Notes under the pieces: generated by a model
Seen by the model: only the letters and a program-made list of their open reading frames with translations
What the model was told of the DNA's origin: nothing
Database searches by the model: none
Source: Candidatus Saccharicenans sp.
GTDB taxonomy: Bacteria > Acidobacteriota > Aminicenantia > Aminicenantales > Saccharicenantaceae
DNA length: 64,000 nucleotides
NCBI GenBank assembly: GCA_026414545.1
Contig: JAOAIU010000048.1
Coordinates: 62,001 to 126,000 of the forward strand
Direction of reading: 5' to 3'
Program-made: the position numbers and the translations under genes
Shown: positions 37,811-48,465 of the stretch, piece after piece
Numbering within the stretch: position 1 is the stretch's first letter
Layout of the letters: every line of letters starts with the position of its first letter

Positions 37811-38617
37811 TTATACAATGGCCAGGCCGGCGTAACCCACTACCTCCCTATAATCTCCGGTCCTTTCTCCAGAGGTCTGGTAGCTGATTAGGCGGCCTTC
37901 CCTGGCCCCAAGCACCCGGGCTGCGGCCAGCATGGCTGCCGTCGGCTGGAAACCGCACATGGATATACCGAAGGAAGTTACCACTCTGACCAGTCCTTCA
38001 GGGTCCAGCTTCTCGATGAAGCTTATGGCCTTGAAATCAAGTTCCTCAGCTACCTTTTTACTGACATAATGACTCATATCAGTGGAGGCCACCAGCAAAG
38101 CCTGCTGACCGAATTTCTTTACAGCCTCAGCCAGAGCCCTTCCGAGCTGGCTCAGCTCAGGCCAGCCAGCCTGATAAGAAACCATGATGGGCACAATGGA
38201 AACATCCGGTCTGAAGTACTGAAGAAAAGGAACCTGGACTTCAATGGAATGTTCTTTCCGATGAGCCTCCGGGTCGCGGCTGATCAGGTCTGTTTCTTCA
38301 GCTACCAGGTCGGCCAGACGGGGCTCAATTTTTGCTTCGCCCAATGGAGTCAGCCAGCTGCCGCGGTCAAAAAGGGCAAACAAGGAACTTATGCGGTGAT
38401 GGGCCGGAGACAGGATAATGATATTTTCCGGTATTTCCACCGCCGAATACACCATCCCGGCCACCGGGCCAGAATACTCGTAACCAGCATGCGGAGCCAC
38501 TACTCCGACCGCCTTTATCTTTTTCTCCACATCCCTGATAAAGGACTGAATGGTATTTTTCAAGAGGTCCGGGTCATCCGGGTAAAAATAGCCGGCCACA
38601 TATGGCAACCTTTTCAT
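37811..38617 (-). CDS. MEMO1-like family protein (AmmeMemoRadiSam system protein B)
   Basis: VVAPHAGYEYSGPVAGMVYSAV, ILSPAHHRI, STDMSHYVSKKVAEELD, SMCGFQPTAAML motifs. Confidence 0.92.
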   Translation of the reverse strand: MKRLPYVAGYFYPDDPDLLKNTIQSFIRDVEKKIKAVGVVAPHAGYEYSGPVAGMVYSAVEIPENIIILSPAHHRISSLFALFDRGSWLTPLGEAKIEPRLADLVAEETDLISRDPEAHRKEHSIEVQVPFLQYFRPDVSIVPIMVSYQAGWPELSQLGRALAEAVKKFGQQALLVASTDMSHYVSKKVAEELDFKAISFIEKLDPEGLVRVVTSFGISMCGFQPTAAMLAAARVLGAREGRLISYQTSGERTGDYREVVGYAGLAIV

Positions 38618-38643
38618 CTTGGCCCTCCTTCCTGAGCCGGGGC

Positions 38644-39966
38644 TCAGATGAAATTTTTTTCTTCTTTGAAGGCCAGACCCAGCGATTGCAGCTCGGCCAG
38701 AATCGGTTGATATATTTCGGCCACCGTAGGTGTCAGCACTCCGCTGCTGTGGATCCTTCCTTCCAGTATCAATTTTACACCAATAGCCACCGGCAGACCA
38801 ACCGTCCTGGACATGGAAGTATGGCCATGCGGCTGACCGAAGTCTATGAGGGTAGAGGTAATTTTTTCCCGCCTCTTTCCCGGGTATTCAGCCACAATTT
38901 CATGTTGCAGAACGGTCATATCACGCTCGCCTTCCCTGTATTTCAATTTATCAACCATCAGCGAAACCAGCAGGTCAAGCGGAGAAATCTTTCTGGAAGG
39001 AAGGGGATGCTCGCTGAATAACCCGAGCCAGTCCAGGCTCTTGATGACTTCAGAGTTGGCCTCAAGTTTGAGCCTGGCTGCCAGCGCATCTTTAAGGTCA
39101 GCACTTTCTCCCAGGCCCAGGTACTCCCTCATGAAACCGGCATAGGTTTCTGCCCGCCACTCTTTTTCGGTTATGTCCAGCAAACCCAGCTCCCCTATCT
39201 TTTTCATCTTGAGGCACCAGCCGGGATAGCGCAATGTTCCTCTGAGCATGGTCCTGGCCTCGGGGATGCCATAAGTTTCGGTGTAGGAAACAGAATTCCG
39301 GTTGGGGTAACCTTCAAAGAGCCCGAGGCCCGGAATTTCAATCATCTTATAATGAGCGAAAAGCTCTTCGGCCGGCACCACCACTTCCGACCCGTCCAGA
39401 AGATAGCGGGCCTCATTCCGGCCGGCCAGAAGAACGCCCCTCGGGCTCCAAGAGAATTTATAACCAAAGGGATTATCCCTGGCCTCGGGAGCCGGCAGCC
39501 CGCCACAGTAAGATATGAAGCTCACCACCCGGCCACCGGAGTTGTGCACTTCATGGATCAACCTCATGGCTTCCATGTGGTCAATTCCCGGGTCGAGGCC
39601 AAGTTCGTTAAGAAATACCAGGCCCTTTTCCCTCGCCTTTCCGTCCAGAGCCTTCATGGCCGGGCTGACATATGAAGCGGTTACCAGATGTTTATTGAGT
39701 TCCAGGCAGATTTCCGCCACATAGGGATGAAAGGTATACGGGACCATGCTGACCACCACCTCGCCGCCGGACAGTAATCGCACCAGGGCCTGGCGGTCCT
39801 GCAGGTCGAGCTGGAACACCCGACCACGGGGATGGTTCCCGACCAGGCTGCGGGCCCGCTCCAGGTCAAGGTCAGCCACCATCAGTTCCAGGTCATCATA
39901 ACCGAGAAGGTATTCAATCAACGGACCGGCAACCAGCCCGGCTCCCAGAAGGCAGACTCTTCTCAT
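38644..39966 (-). CDS. Saccharopine dehydrogenase (glutamate/aminoadipate semialdehyde-forming type)
   Basis: VCLLGAGLVAGPLIEYLLGYDDLELMVADLDLERA; ELGLDPGIDHMEAMRLIHEVHNSGGRVVSFISYCGGLPAPEA. Confidence 0.92.
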   Translation of the reverse strand: MRRVCLLGAGLVAGPLIEYLLGYDDLELMVADLDLERARSLVGNHPRGRVFQLDLQDRQALVRLLSGGEVVVSMVPYTFHPYVAEICLELNKHLVTASYVSPAMKALDGKAREKGLVFLNELGLDPGIDHMEAMRLIHEVHNSGGRVVSFISYCGGLPAPEARDNPFGYKFSWSPRGVLLAGRNEARYLLDGSEVVVPAEELFAHYKMIEIPGLGLFEGYPNRNSVSYTETYGIPEARTMLRGTLRYPGWCLKMKKIGELGLLDITEKEWRAETYAGFMREYLGLGESADLKDALAARLKLEANSEVIKSLDWLGLFSEHPLPSRKISPLDLLVSLMVDKLKYREGERDMTVLQHEIVAEYPGKRREKITSTLIDFGQPHGHTSMSRTVGLPVAIGVKLILEGRIHSSGVLTPTVAEIYQPILAELQSLGLAFKEEKNFI

Positions 39967-40000
39967 CGTAAACCTCGCTATTCTGACTAAAATTTTTTCT

Positions 40001-41311
40001 CTATTTCAGGTAATTTTCCAGGTAACGGTAATCCGGGGTGAGCTCGCCATTGTACACAATGATAGCTCTTTTCAGCACGGGGTCGAGTTCCAACCGGTCA
40101 AAAGGGCGTTTATAATCGGCCAGGGCTAGATCTGGGACATATCTTTTCAAACCCTGGCTGAAATAGGTTGAAGACTCGATCGGGAGTTCAGCGGGCAGAT
40201 TATAGACAGCCAGGACCACCGGCCCCTGACCCTGGAACCCGTCTCTGGATTCTCCCGTGGCCGGGTCATAGACATAAACCGGCTTTTCCGAATCCGTGGC
40301 TCGGACCGTGCTCTCGATGGAGCCATCGATGTCGCAGGTGATATCACCAATTACCTGAAGTCTGGGCTGTTCTTTGGTTCCGTAGAGTTTTTGCAGAAAT
40401 TTTCTGGTCACAAACCGGGGATACTTTGGCGTCCAGAATATGCCGTTTATAAGGATATTGAGATAGGGCAAATATTCCTCAGATACCGGGTAATACTTTT
40501 CCGGGTTCTGGTAATAATCCTGGAGGTCAAAAGGCTGCGGTCCTTTCGGCCTGACCATATCTTCTTCCTTGAAGACAACCTTGTACACCCGGTGCGGCGA
40601 AAAATAACCCTTTTCCACCGTTTCCGCCAGCTCAGAAGGTTTAATCTCCACCGCTGGCAGCAGGTCATACACCTCCTGGGCGCCCTGGGACACGTGACCG
40701 TAACCAAAAAAACCGCAGATAAAAGGGCTTATCTCAGGCGGTAGTCCCCTGTCAACTATTTCCTGGCCAACAGCCCTGACCTCTTCCTTGATTTCGGTCA
40801 GGCTGGCATAGTAAATAGCCTGCTTTATCCTCTCGAAGGAGGTATGCAGCCCCAGAAGTTTCAGTCTCTGGCCATAGGCCCAGAGGGAATCAACCATCCC
40901 GGCCTGACCGGCATAGTTGCCAAAAAACAGAACCCGGCGGCCCTGGTCATCGGTCATCTTCTCGTAGTCGATCAGGGTGCAACCCAGTTCCATTATCTTC
41001 CTGAGCATGGGCATATTGTGAGCCTGGCCTTTAATTGTATGGGAGAAAAAAACATAAACCTTGCCCGGCTCGAATAGTCCAGTGGGAATCTCCTTGATGG
41101 CCAGTACCACCCGGCTCGGGCAGAGGTCTTCCTGGACCACCGCCCCGGCCGAGCGAAACTCGCTGTCGGGGAAAACCCTGATGTCCGAGGGCTGAACAAA
41201 GAATTGCAGGGGGTATCTTTCCTGGAGTTCACGGACATGGGAAGGGATCAACGGAACCCGTCTCTCCCAGCGGCTGATATCTTCCCGTCTGATGCCAATA
41301 TTTATTTTCAT
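40001..41311 (-). CDS. Lysine-ketoglutarate reductase-like (alanine dehydrogenase/PNT-type, saccharopine dehydrogenase N-terminal domain) protein
   Basis: MKINIGIRREDISRWERRVPLIPSHVRELQE; YVFFSHTIKGQAHNMPMLRKIMELGCTLIDYEKMTDDQGRRVLFFGNYAGQAGMVDSL; ATG at 41311. Confidence 0.87.
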   Translation of the reverse strand: MKINIGIRREDISRWERRVPLIPSHVRELQERYPLQFFVQPSDIRVFPDSEFRSAGAVVQEDLCPSRVVLAIKEIPTGLFEPGKVYVFFSHTIKGQAHNMPMLRKIMELGCTLIDYEKMTDDQGRRVLFFGNYAGQAGMVDSLWAYGQRLKLLGLHTSFERIKQAIYYASLTEIKEEVRAVGQEIVDRGLPPEISPFICGFFGYGHVSQGAQEVYDLLPAVEIKPSELAETVEKGYFSPHRVYKVVFKEEDMVRPKGPQPFDLQDYYQNPEKYYPVSEEYLPYLNILINGIFWTPKYPRFVTRKFLQKLYGTKEQPRLQVIGDITCDIDGSIESTVRATDSEKPVYVYDPATGESRDGFQGQGPVVLAVYNLPAELPIESSTYFSQGLKRYVPDLALADYKRPFDRLELDPVLKRAIIVYNGELTPDYRYLENYLK

Positions 41312-41458
41312 TATTAGTCCTTTGAATGATAAAGTAGGCAAATATTATGTCATATTTTGAGAAACAAGGTCAAACTGATCCGTCTAACTGTAAGACACTG
41401 ATCATCTCATGTTTTCTGCCTATTGACGCCCCATCAAGGTTTGGACATAATAGACAGG

Positions 41459-42853
41459 ATGATTCGCTTTTTTAACACGCTTTCTGGCTCCCTGGAGGAA
41501 TTCCGGCCCCTCAAGGAAGGAGAAGTCCGCCTGTATACCTGTGGCCCCACGGTCTATGATTATCCCCACATCGGTAATTACCGGGCCTATATTTTTGAAG
41601 ACCTTCTAAAGAGATTCCTGCTTCTGGCCGGCTTTAAGGTTATCCATGTCATGAACATCACCGACGTGGATGATAAGACCATTAAAGGAGCAGCCCGTCA
41701 GGGTGTTTCACTCCAGGAATATACCGCCAAGTACATTTCGGCCTTCTTCGAAGACCTGAAGGTCCTGAGAATCATGCCAGCCGATATCTACCCCCGGGCC
41801 ACCGAGCATATCCCCGACATGGTCAGGATGGTCAGGGGATTGCTGGACAGGGGCTATGCTTACTACAAGGATGGCTCCGTGTATTTCAGCATCCAGAAAT
41901 TCCCGGCCTACGGTCGCCTGGCCAAGATTGACCTGGAAGAGCTCAAGGCCGGGGCCCGGGTGGACAGCGACGAATACGAAAAAGAGAGCGTCCACGATTT
42001 TGCCCTGTGGAAGAAAGCCAAGGAGGGCGAGCCCTTCTGGGAAACCGAGCTCGGCTCCGGTCGGCCGGGCTGGCACATAGAATGCTCGGCCATGAGCACC
42101 AGGTATCTTGGCCCCAGCATCGATATTCACTGCGGCGGCATAGATAACATCTTCCCCCACCACGAGAACGAGATCGCTCAATCGGAAGCTTACTACGGAC
42201 AGAAATTCGTCAATTACTGGCTGCACTGCCATCACCTGGTGGTCGAGGGCGAAAAAATGTCCAAGTCCAGGGGCAATTTTTACACCCTGCGCGACCTGCT
42301 GGAGCGCGGAGTGGACCCGGTCGACCTGCGCTTTTTCCTGCTCTCCACTCATTACCGCAAAATGCTTAATTTTACCTTCGATAGCCTGGAGCAGGCTAAA
42401 GCTTCCCGGCAGAGAATCCTTGATTTTGTCTATGAGCTGGAACACCGAACCTTTGCCGCCGGTTCCGCGTCAGAAGTCCAGTCCCTGGCCGAGAAAATGC
42501 TGTCCAATTTCAGGGAAGCTCTGGCCGACGACCTTAATATTTCAGCCGCCCTGGCCGCGTTGTTTGAGTTCATCAGGGAGATAAATTCCAGGCTGTCCCG
42601 CGAGCAGGTCAAGCAGGACGACTCGGTTGCCATTCTGCGGGCGCTGGCCGAACTGGACCGGGTGCTGGCCATCCTGCCCGAAAAAAGAGAAGATGCGCTG
42701 TCGCCGGAGCTCATGGAGAAAATCGAGCAGCGTCAGAAGGCCAGGAAAGAAAAGAACTTTGCTCTGGCCGATGCCCTCCGGGAAGAACTGAGTCAGCGCG
42801 GAATAATACTGGAAGATACAAAAGAAGGCGTCAGGTGGAAAAGGATAAAGTAA
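41459..42853 (+). CDS. cysS: Cysteinyl-tRNA synthetase
   Basis: LYTCGPTVYDYPHIGNYR, GWHIECSAMSTRYLG, EKMSKSRGNFYTLRDLL; start MIRFFNTLSG at 41459. Confidence 0.96.
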   Translation: MIRFFNTLSGSLEEFRPLKEGEVRLYTCGPTVYDYPHIGNYRAYIFEDLLKRFLLLAGFKVIHVMNITDVDDKTIKGAARQGVSLQEYTAKYISAFFEDLKVLRIMPADIYPRATEHIPDMVRMVRGLLDRGYAYYKDGSVYFSIQKFPAYGRLAKIDLEELKAGARVDSDEYEKESVHDFALWKKAKEGEPFWETELGSGRPGWHIECSAMSTRYLGPSIDIHCGGIDNIFPHHENEIAQSEAYYGQKFVNYWLHCHHLVVEGEKMSKSRGNFYTLRDLLERGVDPVDLRFFLLSTHYRKMLNFTFDSLEQAKASRQRILDFVYELEHRTFAAGSASEVQSLAEKMLSNFREALADDLNISAALAALFEFIREINSRLSREQVKQDDSVAILRALAELDRVLAILPEKREDALSPELMEKIEQRQKARKEKNFALADALREELSQRGIILEDTKEGVRWKRIK

Positions 42854-43206
42854 GCTCCCTTCCTTTCGGCCGCTGGGGGGAGCAGATGGCCGCAGAATAC
42901 CTGGAGAAAAAAGGCTTCCGGATTCTCGAGCGGCATTTTCAATTCCAGCATGCCGAAATCGACCTGGTGGCCCGCGACGGAGATTACCTGGTCTTCATCG
43001 AGGTTAAAACCCGAAGCTCGGACGACTTCGGCTGTCCGGAAGAAGCCATCACCGAGCGCAAAAAGGCTTATCTCAAAAGAGCCGCCGAAGGTTATCTTTA
43101 CTTAAATCAGCTCAATAACGTTGACTGCCGTTTTGATGTCATCAGCATCCTTTTTTCTGACGGGCAGCCGCCGGTGGTTGAACATCTGGTCAACGCCTTT
43201 GAATAA
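42835..43206 (+). CDS. UPF0102/YraN family putative endonuclease
   Basis: GRWGEQMAAEYLEKKGFRILERHFQFQHAEIDLVARDGDYLVFIEVKTRSS signature; overlaps the cysS 3' end. Confidence 0.9.
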   Translation: MEKDKVSSLPFGRWGEQMAAEYLEKKGFRILERHFQFQHAEIDLVARDGDYLVFIEVKTRSSDDFGCPEEAITERKKAYLKRAAEGYLYLNQLNNVDCRFDVISILFSDGQPPVVEHLVNAFE

Positions 43207-43231
43207 TTTGAAATACTTTTTCAGGAGATAG

Positions 43232-45841
43232 ATGATGACCGAACACCGCCTTATATCAATTGCCTCCTTCATATCTCTGCTTTTCCTGGTCCTTTCCGGA
43301 CCGGTTCATTCCCAGGTAATCCCGGCGCCCGAAGAAATCCTCGGTTTTAAGGTCGGAGCCGATTACCACCTGATCACTTACGACCAGGCCATCGATTACC
43401 TGAAAAAAGTGGCTTCGGTTTCTGACCGCATCAAGCTCCAGGAAATGGGCAAGACCACAGTCGGGTTGCCTATGTATTACGCTGTTATTTCCTCTTCCAG
43501 AAACCTGGCCGAGCTGGAAAAATACCGCGATATCATGAAAAAACTGTCCCTGGCCCGGGGCCTGAGCCCGGAAGAAGCGGCCAGACTATCCAGGGAGGGA
43601 AAGGCTGTGGTCTATATCGACGGCGGGCTCCATGCTTCCGAATGCGCCCCGGCCCAGCACCTGGTGCAGTTGGCCTACGACCTGGTCTCGGCCCGTGATG
43701 AAAAGACCATCAGAATCCTGGATGAAGTCATCTGTCTCCTGGTATTCGCCAACCCGGACGGAATGAATATGCTGGCTGAGTGGTACCACCGGAACGTGGG
43801 CACGCCCTTTGAAGTCTCTCCACTGCCTTACCTCTATCATTATTATGCCGGGCACGACAACAACCGCGATTCCTACCTGGCCAACCTGAAGGAAACCCAG
43901 CATATCACCAGGCTGGTTAATCAGGAATGGTATCCGGTCATTCTGTACAACCACCACCAGACGGCACCTTTCCCGGCCAGGATCTGGATTCCCCCCAACT
44001 CCGAGCCGACCAACCCCAACGTCCACCCGCTGATAGTCCGCTGGCAGAATCTCATCGGCTCAGCCATGGGAGCAGCCTTTGATTCCGAGGGCAAGGAAGG
44101 CGCCATTTCCCGGGTATTCTTTGACACCTGGTATCCGGGCTACGTAACCCAGGTGGTCGATTCTCACAACATCATTTCCATCCTGACCGAAACTGCTCTT
44201 TACCGCTACGCCACGCCCAGGTTTTACACAGTCAGGGATTTCCCGGCTGAATACCAGGACCTGACCATGTCGGCCTTTTATCCCAGCCCCTGGAAAGGAG
44301 GTTGGTGGCGGCTGCGAGATGCCGTCGATTACTGCCTGACTGCTTCCAAAGCGGTTCTGGAAGTGGCTGCCAAATACCGCCAGGAATTGCTGTTCAACAA
44401 ATATAAAATGGCCAGCGAGGTCATAGCCAGGTTTCAGAAAGAACCACCCTATGCCTGGATCATTCCCAGGACCCAGAGCGACCCGGGGAATCTGGCCCTG
44501 CTGATGAACAGGCTGATTCTTCTGGGTATAGAAGTGTATGAGGCCCAGGAAGATTTTAGCTGCGACGGAATTGCCTACCCTAAGGGCACGCTGGTCATAC
44601 CCATGAGCCAGCCCTTTGCTCTGTTTGCCAAGAACATGCTGGAAGAGCAGCGTTATCCCGACCTGCGGAAATACCCGGACCTGTGGCAGGGCCTGGTCCA
44701 GTCCAGGAAAATTGAAGGCTCACCGCTCGAAGCCTATGACATGATGGGCTGGACTCTCCCCTACCAGTTCAACCTGAAAGTCCAGGCGGCCGGCAGTCCG
44801 GTCACAGTCAGGTTGAACCGGTTGCCCGAAGTTGCCCCTCTGACCGGCAAGGTGGAAGGTTCAGGAACGGCAGCTTTCCTGCTGGACCATGGGCAGAACG
44901 CTTCTTTCATAGCCATGAACCGCATCTTAAAGCAGAAGGGAAAAATTGCCTGGGCCAAAAAGAGTTTTGCTTACAACGGACAGAATTATCCCGAGGGGAC
45001 AATAATCGCCAGCGCCATAAGCCGCAACTTCGTGGAAAAACTGGCCCGGGACCTGGGCCTCAAAATCCAGGCCTGCGCTTCCCGCCCGACAGTGGAAACG
45101 GCCGAACTCCGCTTGCCGCGCCTTGGGGTCTACCAGTCGTGGGTAGCGGTTGAAGACGAAGGCTGGACCAGGTTTGTCCTGGACGAACACGAATTTTCTT
45201 ATAAGAGTTTGCATGATGCCGACATCAGGGCCGGCAACCTGGCTGCTCAATACGACACCATAGTCATCCCCGACCATTATTCTCCAGAACTCCTGGTCAA
45301 TGGTTACCGCAAGGGCGACATGCCGCCCGATTATGTCGGCGGTCTGACTGCTCGTGGGGTCAACAACCTGAAGGAATTCGTCAGGCAGGGCGGCACTCTG
45401 GTCTTTCTGAATACTTCCTGCAACCTGGCCACAGGCGAATTCAGGCCGGCTGTCAGGAATGTTCTAGAAAAAGCCAGAAGGGACGAATTCAACTGTTCGG
45501 GTTCAATTCTCCTGGCCGAGTTCGACCGGTCTCATCCTGTGGCCTACGGGATGGATAGCCAGCAACCCCTGGTCTTTGCCGAAAGTTGTGCCTTTGATGT
45601 CTTTCCATCTTTTGACCAGAAGAACTCCCCAAGAATTGTGGCTAAATACAGCGCTGACAACCTGCTGCTCAGCGGCTGGATTTACGGAGAGAAACTCATC
45701 CAGCAGAAGGCGGCCATCGTTGAAGTACCCCAGGAAAAAGGCCGGTTGATTCTCCTGGGATTCCCTGTTCAATTCAGGGCGCAGTCGCGCGGCACCTTCA
45801 AGCTGTTGTTCAATTCAATTTTTTACGGAACGGCAAAATAA
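43232..45841 (+). CDS. Secreted M14 family zinc carboxypeptidase, large form
   Basis: Signal peptide; GLHASECAPAQH (HxxE); NHHQTAPFPARIWIPP; ISILTETALYRYA (Glu). Confidence 0.87.
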   Translation: MMTEHRLISIASFISLLFLVLSGPVHSQVIPAPEEILGFKVGADYHLITYDQAIDYLKKVASVSDRIKLQEMGKTTVGLPMYYAVISSSRNLAELEKYRDIMKKLSLARGLSPEEAARLSREGKAVVYIDGGLHASECAPAQHLVQLAYDLVSARDEKTIRILDEVICLLVFANPDGMNMLAEWYHRNVGTPFEVSPLPYLYHYYAGHDNNRDSYLANLKETQHITRLVNQEWYPVILYNHHQTAPFPARIWIPPNSEPTNPNVHPLIVRWQNLIGSAMGAAFDSEGKEGAISRVFFDTWYPGYVTQVVDSHNIISILTETALYRYATPRFYTVRDFPAEYQDLTMSAFYPSPWKGGWWRLRDAVDYCLTASKAVLEVAAKYRQELLFNKYKMASEVIARFQKEPPYAWIIPRTQSDPGNLALLMNRLILLGIEVYEAQEDFSCDGIAYPKGTLVIPMSQPFALFAKNMLEEQRYPDLRKYPDLWQGLVQSRKIEGSPLEAYDMMGWTLPYQFNLKVQAAGSPVTVRLNRLPEVAPLTGKVEGSGTAAFLLDHGQNASFIAMNRILKQKGKIAWAKKSFAYNGQNYPEGTIIASAISRNFVEKLARDLGLKIQACASRPTVETAELRLPRLGVYQSWVAVEDEGWTRFVLDEHEFSYKSLHDADIRAGNLAAQYDTIVIPDHYSPELLVNGYRKGDMPPDYVGGLTARGVNNLKEFVRQGGTLVFLNTSCNLATGEFRPAVRNVLEKARRDEFNCSGSILLAEFDRSHPVAYGMDSQQPLVFAESCAFDVFPSFDQKNSPRIVAKYSADNLLLSGWIYGEKLIQQKAAIVEVPQEKGRLILLGFPVQFRAQSRGTFKLLFNSIFYGTAK

Positions 45842-46066
45842 CTGCGCGGGGAGAAAGCTGGCCTGAAGTCTTGCTACCTGGACTTCAATGCTGCGGGCGA
45901 AAACTGTAGCCCGAGCTAAATTCTGAGGGCAGCCAATTTTTATTAAACTGTCCGGCTTCCAGTTCAACTCACTCAGCTTTATTCCCTTCGCAGACAGATT
46001 AACCCCCGCGTATCGAGTTCATGGAGCGGCCCTCATGGCAGCTTGATGGCCAGAGCAACCGGTTCT

Positions 46067-46570
46067 TCAGACCGCCTGCACCTGATGATTTTCTTCCACC
46101 TTGCGGACCCGGGAAGAATCGCCGGTCATCCCGGCTAGTACCGAAACCGGCAGGTGAAACAGAGGATGCACAAAATCGGGAGCAATTTCGGCCAGCGGGA
46201 CCATAACGAAATTCCTGAAACTCATCCTGGGATGGGGCACCACCAGTTTACTGGTCTGGACCACAGTTTTTTCAGCCAGCAGGATGTCGATGTCAATCAC
46301 TCTGGGTCCCTTCTCCACCGCCGGGCGGCGCTTCATCTTGAGCTCGATGTCCTTTACCAGGTAAAGCAAGGCTATCGGGCTCTTAGAAGCCTCAACTTCC
46401 AGCACCTGGTTGTAGAACCAGGGCTGGTCCAGGTAATCAACCGGTTCAGTTTCGTAAATTGATGATTGCTTGATTATTCTAACTCCGGCTTTCTGGAGCA
46501 GACTGCGAGCCTGAGCCAGGTGGCGGGCCCGGTGGCCGAGGTTACTGCCGAGCGAAAGGTAGTATCTCAT
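46067..46570 (-). CDS. folK: 2-amino-4-hydroxy-6-hydroxymethyldihydropteridine pyrophosphokinase
   Basis: YYLSLGSNLGHRARHLAQA; RVIDIDILLAEKTVV; VPHPRMSFRNFVMVPLAEIAP. Confidence 0.94.
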   Translation of the reverse strand: MRYYLSLGSNLGHRARHLAQARSLLQKAGVRIIKQSSIYETEPVDYLDQPWFYNQVLEVEASKSPIALLYLVKDIELKMKRRPAVEKGPRVIDIDILLAEKTVVQTSKLVVPHPRMSFRNFVMVPLAEIAPDFVHPLFHLPVSVLAGMTGDSSRVRKVEENHQVQAV

Positions 46571-46629
46571 TTTTAGCTCTAAATATTATCACCCTCAGCT
46601 CAAAAATCAATACTGACCGACAAAAAAAA

Positions 46630-48243
46630 TTATTTTTTACCGAAAGCCGGACCGCGGATTATCATCCCCGGACGCGCACCGGTAAATTTTCCTTTTTCCA
46701 GCACCGGCCGGCCGTTAACCAGAACATAGACTACCCCCCGGCTGTGTTGGTGGGGTTCAGCATAGGTGGCCGCATCTTTGACCTCTAAGGGGTCAAAGAT
46801 GGTCAGGTCGGCATAATAGCCTTCCCTTATCATTCCCCGTTCTTTGAGCCTCATGGTCTGGGCCGGCAGACAGGTCATTTTTCTTATAGCTTCTTCCAGG
46901 GTGATTATATGCCTTTGCCTGACATATTCACCTAGAATTCTGGTAAAGGTGCCATAACTCCTGGGGTGCGGGCTCCCCTGCCCGGCCACCTGCAGGCCTC
47001 CGTCAGAGCCGATCATCACGTACGGCAGCCTCATCAGCGCTTCCACGTCTCTTTCATCCATCTGGAAAAAGATGGCCGAAACATCCCCTTCTTTAACCAG
47101 GTCGATAATCAAATCTGCCCCGTTTTCGACTGTGGCCGGTTTGCCCCGCAGTTCCAGGATCTGCTTCAGGTTTTTGCCTTCATATTCCGGGAATTTGCGG
47201 CTATTGGCCAGGTATATAGTTTCTAATTTATCTATTCCCCGGTTGGAAGTCAGTCGGCTTCTGATAACTGCCTGTTTAACCCGGGAATAGACCTCCGGGT
47301 TCTGTAGCCTCTCCAGGAATTTTTCCCGACCACCCTCAAAAACATCCTGGGGCAGGCTGCTGGTAAAACCGGAACTGGTGGCAGTATAGGGATACTGGTC
47401 CATGGTCACTTCCACTCCCCTGGTTCTGGCTGCTTCCACCGGGGCTGTTATTCTTTCCAGCTGGTTCCAGACATCCTCATCGGCCAGCTTGATGTGGGAA
47501 ATCTGGACCGGGATTCCGTTCTTCTCGCCGATGGTTATGGCTTCTTCGATAGCTTCGGTAATTTTTTTGCCCTGGTTTCTGATATGGGAAGCATAGAAGC
47601 CACCCACAGCAGATAGCACCGAGGCCAGCTCCACCAGTTCCTCGGTCCTGGAATAGGTTCCGGGCAGATAGGCAAGCCCGGTAGAAAGGCCGACGGCCCC
47701 GGCCAACATTTCCTGCCGCAGCAAGTCTTTCATCCTCATCATTTCTTCAGCGGTCGGGGCTTCCATTTTCAGGCCCATGACCTGGCGGCGGATGGTGTTA
47801 TGCCCGGCCAGAGAGGCGAAATTGCAGGCTATGCCCTTTTTCTCGATGCCAGAAAACAACTCTCCCAGGGGAAAATCATGGTCGCCGCAGTTGCCTCCGA
47901 CCAGGGTGGTCACTCCCTGGGAAATGTAATTCTCGCAGCCGGGAATGTCCAGCAGGTCCCGGTCGGCATGGGTGTGAATATCGATGAAGCCTGGGGCTAC
48001 GGCCAGTCCTTCCGCTTCAATTACCCTGGTAGCTTTGCCCGGGTCGATCCGGCCGCTGACCGCCACAATCCTTGCCCCCTTAATGCCGATATCGGCCCGG
48101 AACCAAGGGTTGCCACTGCCGTCGAAGACCCGGCCGTTCTTGATGACCAGGTCATATCTTACTTCCGCTTTCCGGCAACTGAAAAAGAAGCTACCAGAAA
48201 TCAGAAAAAAAACCAGGATAATTACCGGAAGCCTGCTTTTCAT
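46630..48243 (-). CDS. N-acyl-D-amino-acid deacylase family amidohydrolase, exported
   Basis: Signal-like N-terminus; DLVIKNGRVFDGSGNPWFRADIGIKGARI; APGFIDIHTHADRDLL; TTLVGGNCG; MIGSDGG. Confidence 0.92.
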   Translation of the reverse strand: MKSRLPVIILVFFLISGSFFFSCRKAEVRYDLVIKNGRVFDGSGNPWFRADIGIKGARIVAVSGRIDPGKATRVIEAEGLAVAPGFIDIHTHADRDLLDIPGCENYISQGVTTLVGGNCGDHDFPLGELFSGIEKKGIACNFASLAGHNTIRRQVMGLKMEAPTAEEMMRMKDLLRQEMLAGAVGLSTGLAYLPGTYSRTEELVELASVLSAVGGFYASHIRNQGKKITEAIEEAITIGEKNGIPVQISHIKLADEDVWNQLERITAPVEAARTRGVEVTMDQYPYTATSSGFTSSLPQDVFEGGREKFLERLQNPEVYSRVKQAVIRSRLTSNRGIDKLETIYLANSRKFPEYEGKNLKQILELRGKPATVENGADLIIDLVKEGDVSAIFFQMDERDVEALMRLPYVMIGSDGGLQVAGQGSPHPRSYGTFTRILGEYVRQRHIITLEEAIRKMTCLPAQTMRLKERGMIREGYYADLTIFDPLEVKDAATYAEPHQHSRGVVYVLVNGRPVLEKGKFTGARPGMIIRGPAFGKK

Positions 48244-48465
48244 TTCACTCCCTCTCCTTTCTTCGCTTCATGTTCCTATTTTTCCCCCTCTCAAAATTCA
48301 AAGTCAACATATTTGTTTTGGTTGATTTAGGCCGGCAATTTGATTAATATAAAAAACCTGATTTCAGACCATGGAAAGTAACTGTAGCCCAGACTGCCGG
48401 CTTTCGGGCCGGACATCATTCTTTATCTTCAGCCATAAATTAAAAAAATCCTGGAGGCCAATTCG

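Noticed and set aside
42835-42853. cysS-yraN overlap as unusual gene overlap
   Set aside because: Short overlaps are normal in compact bacterial operons.
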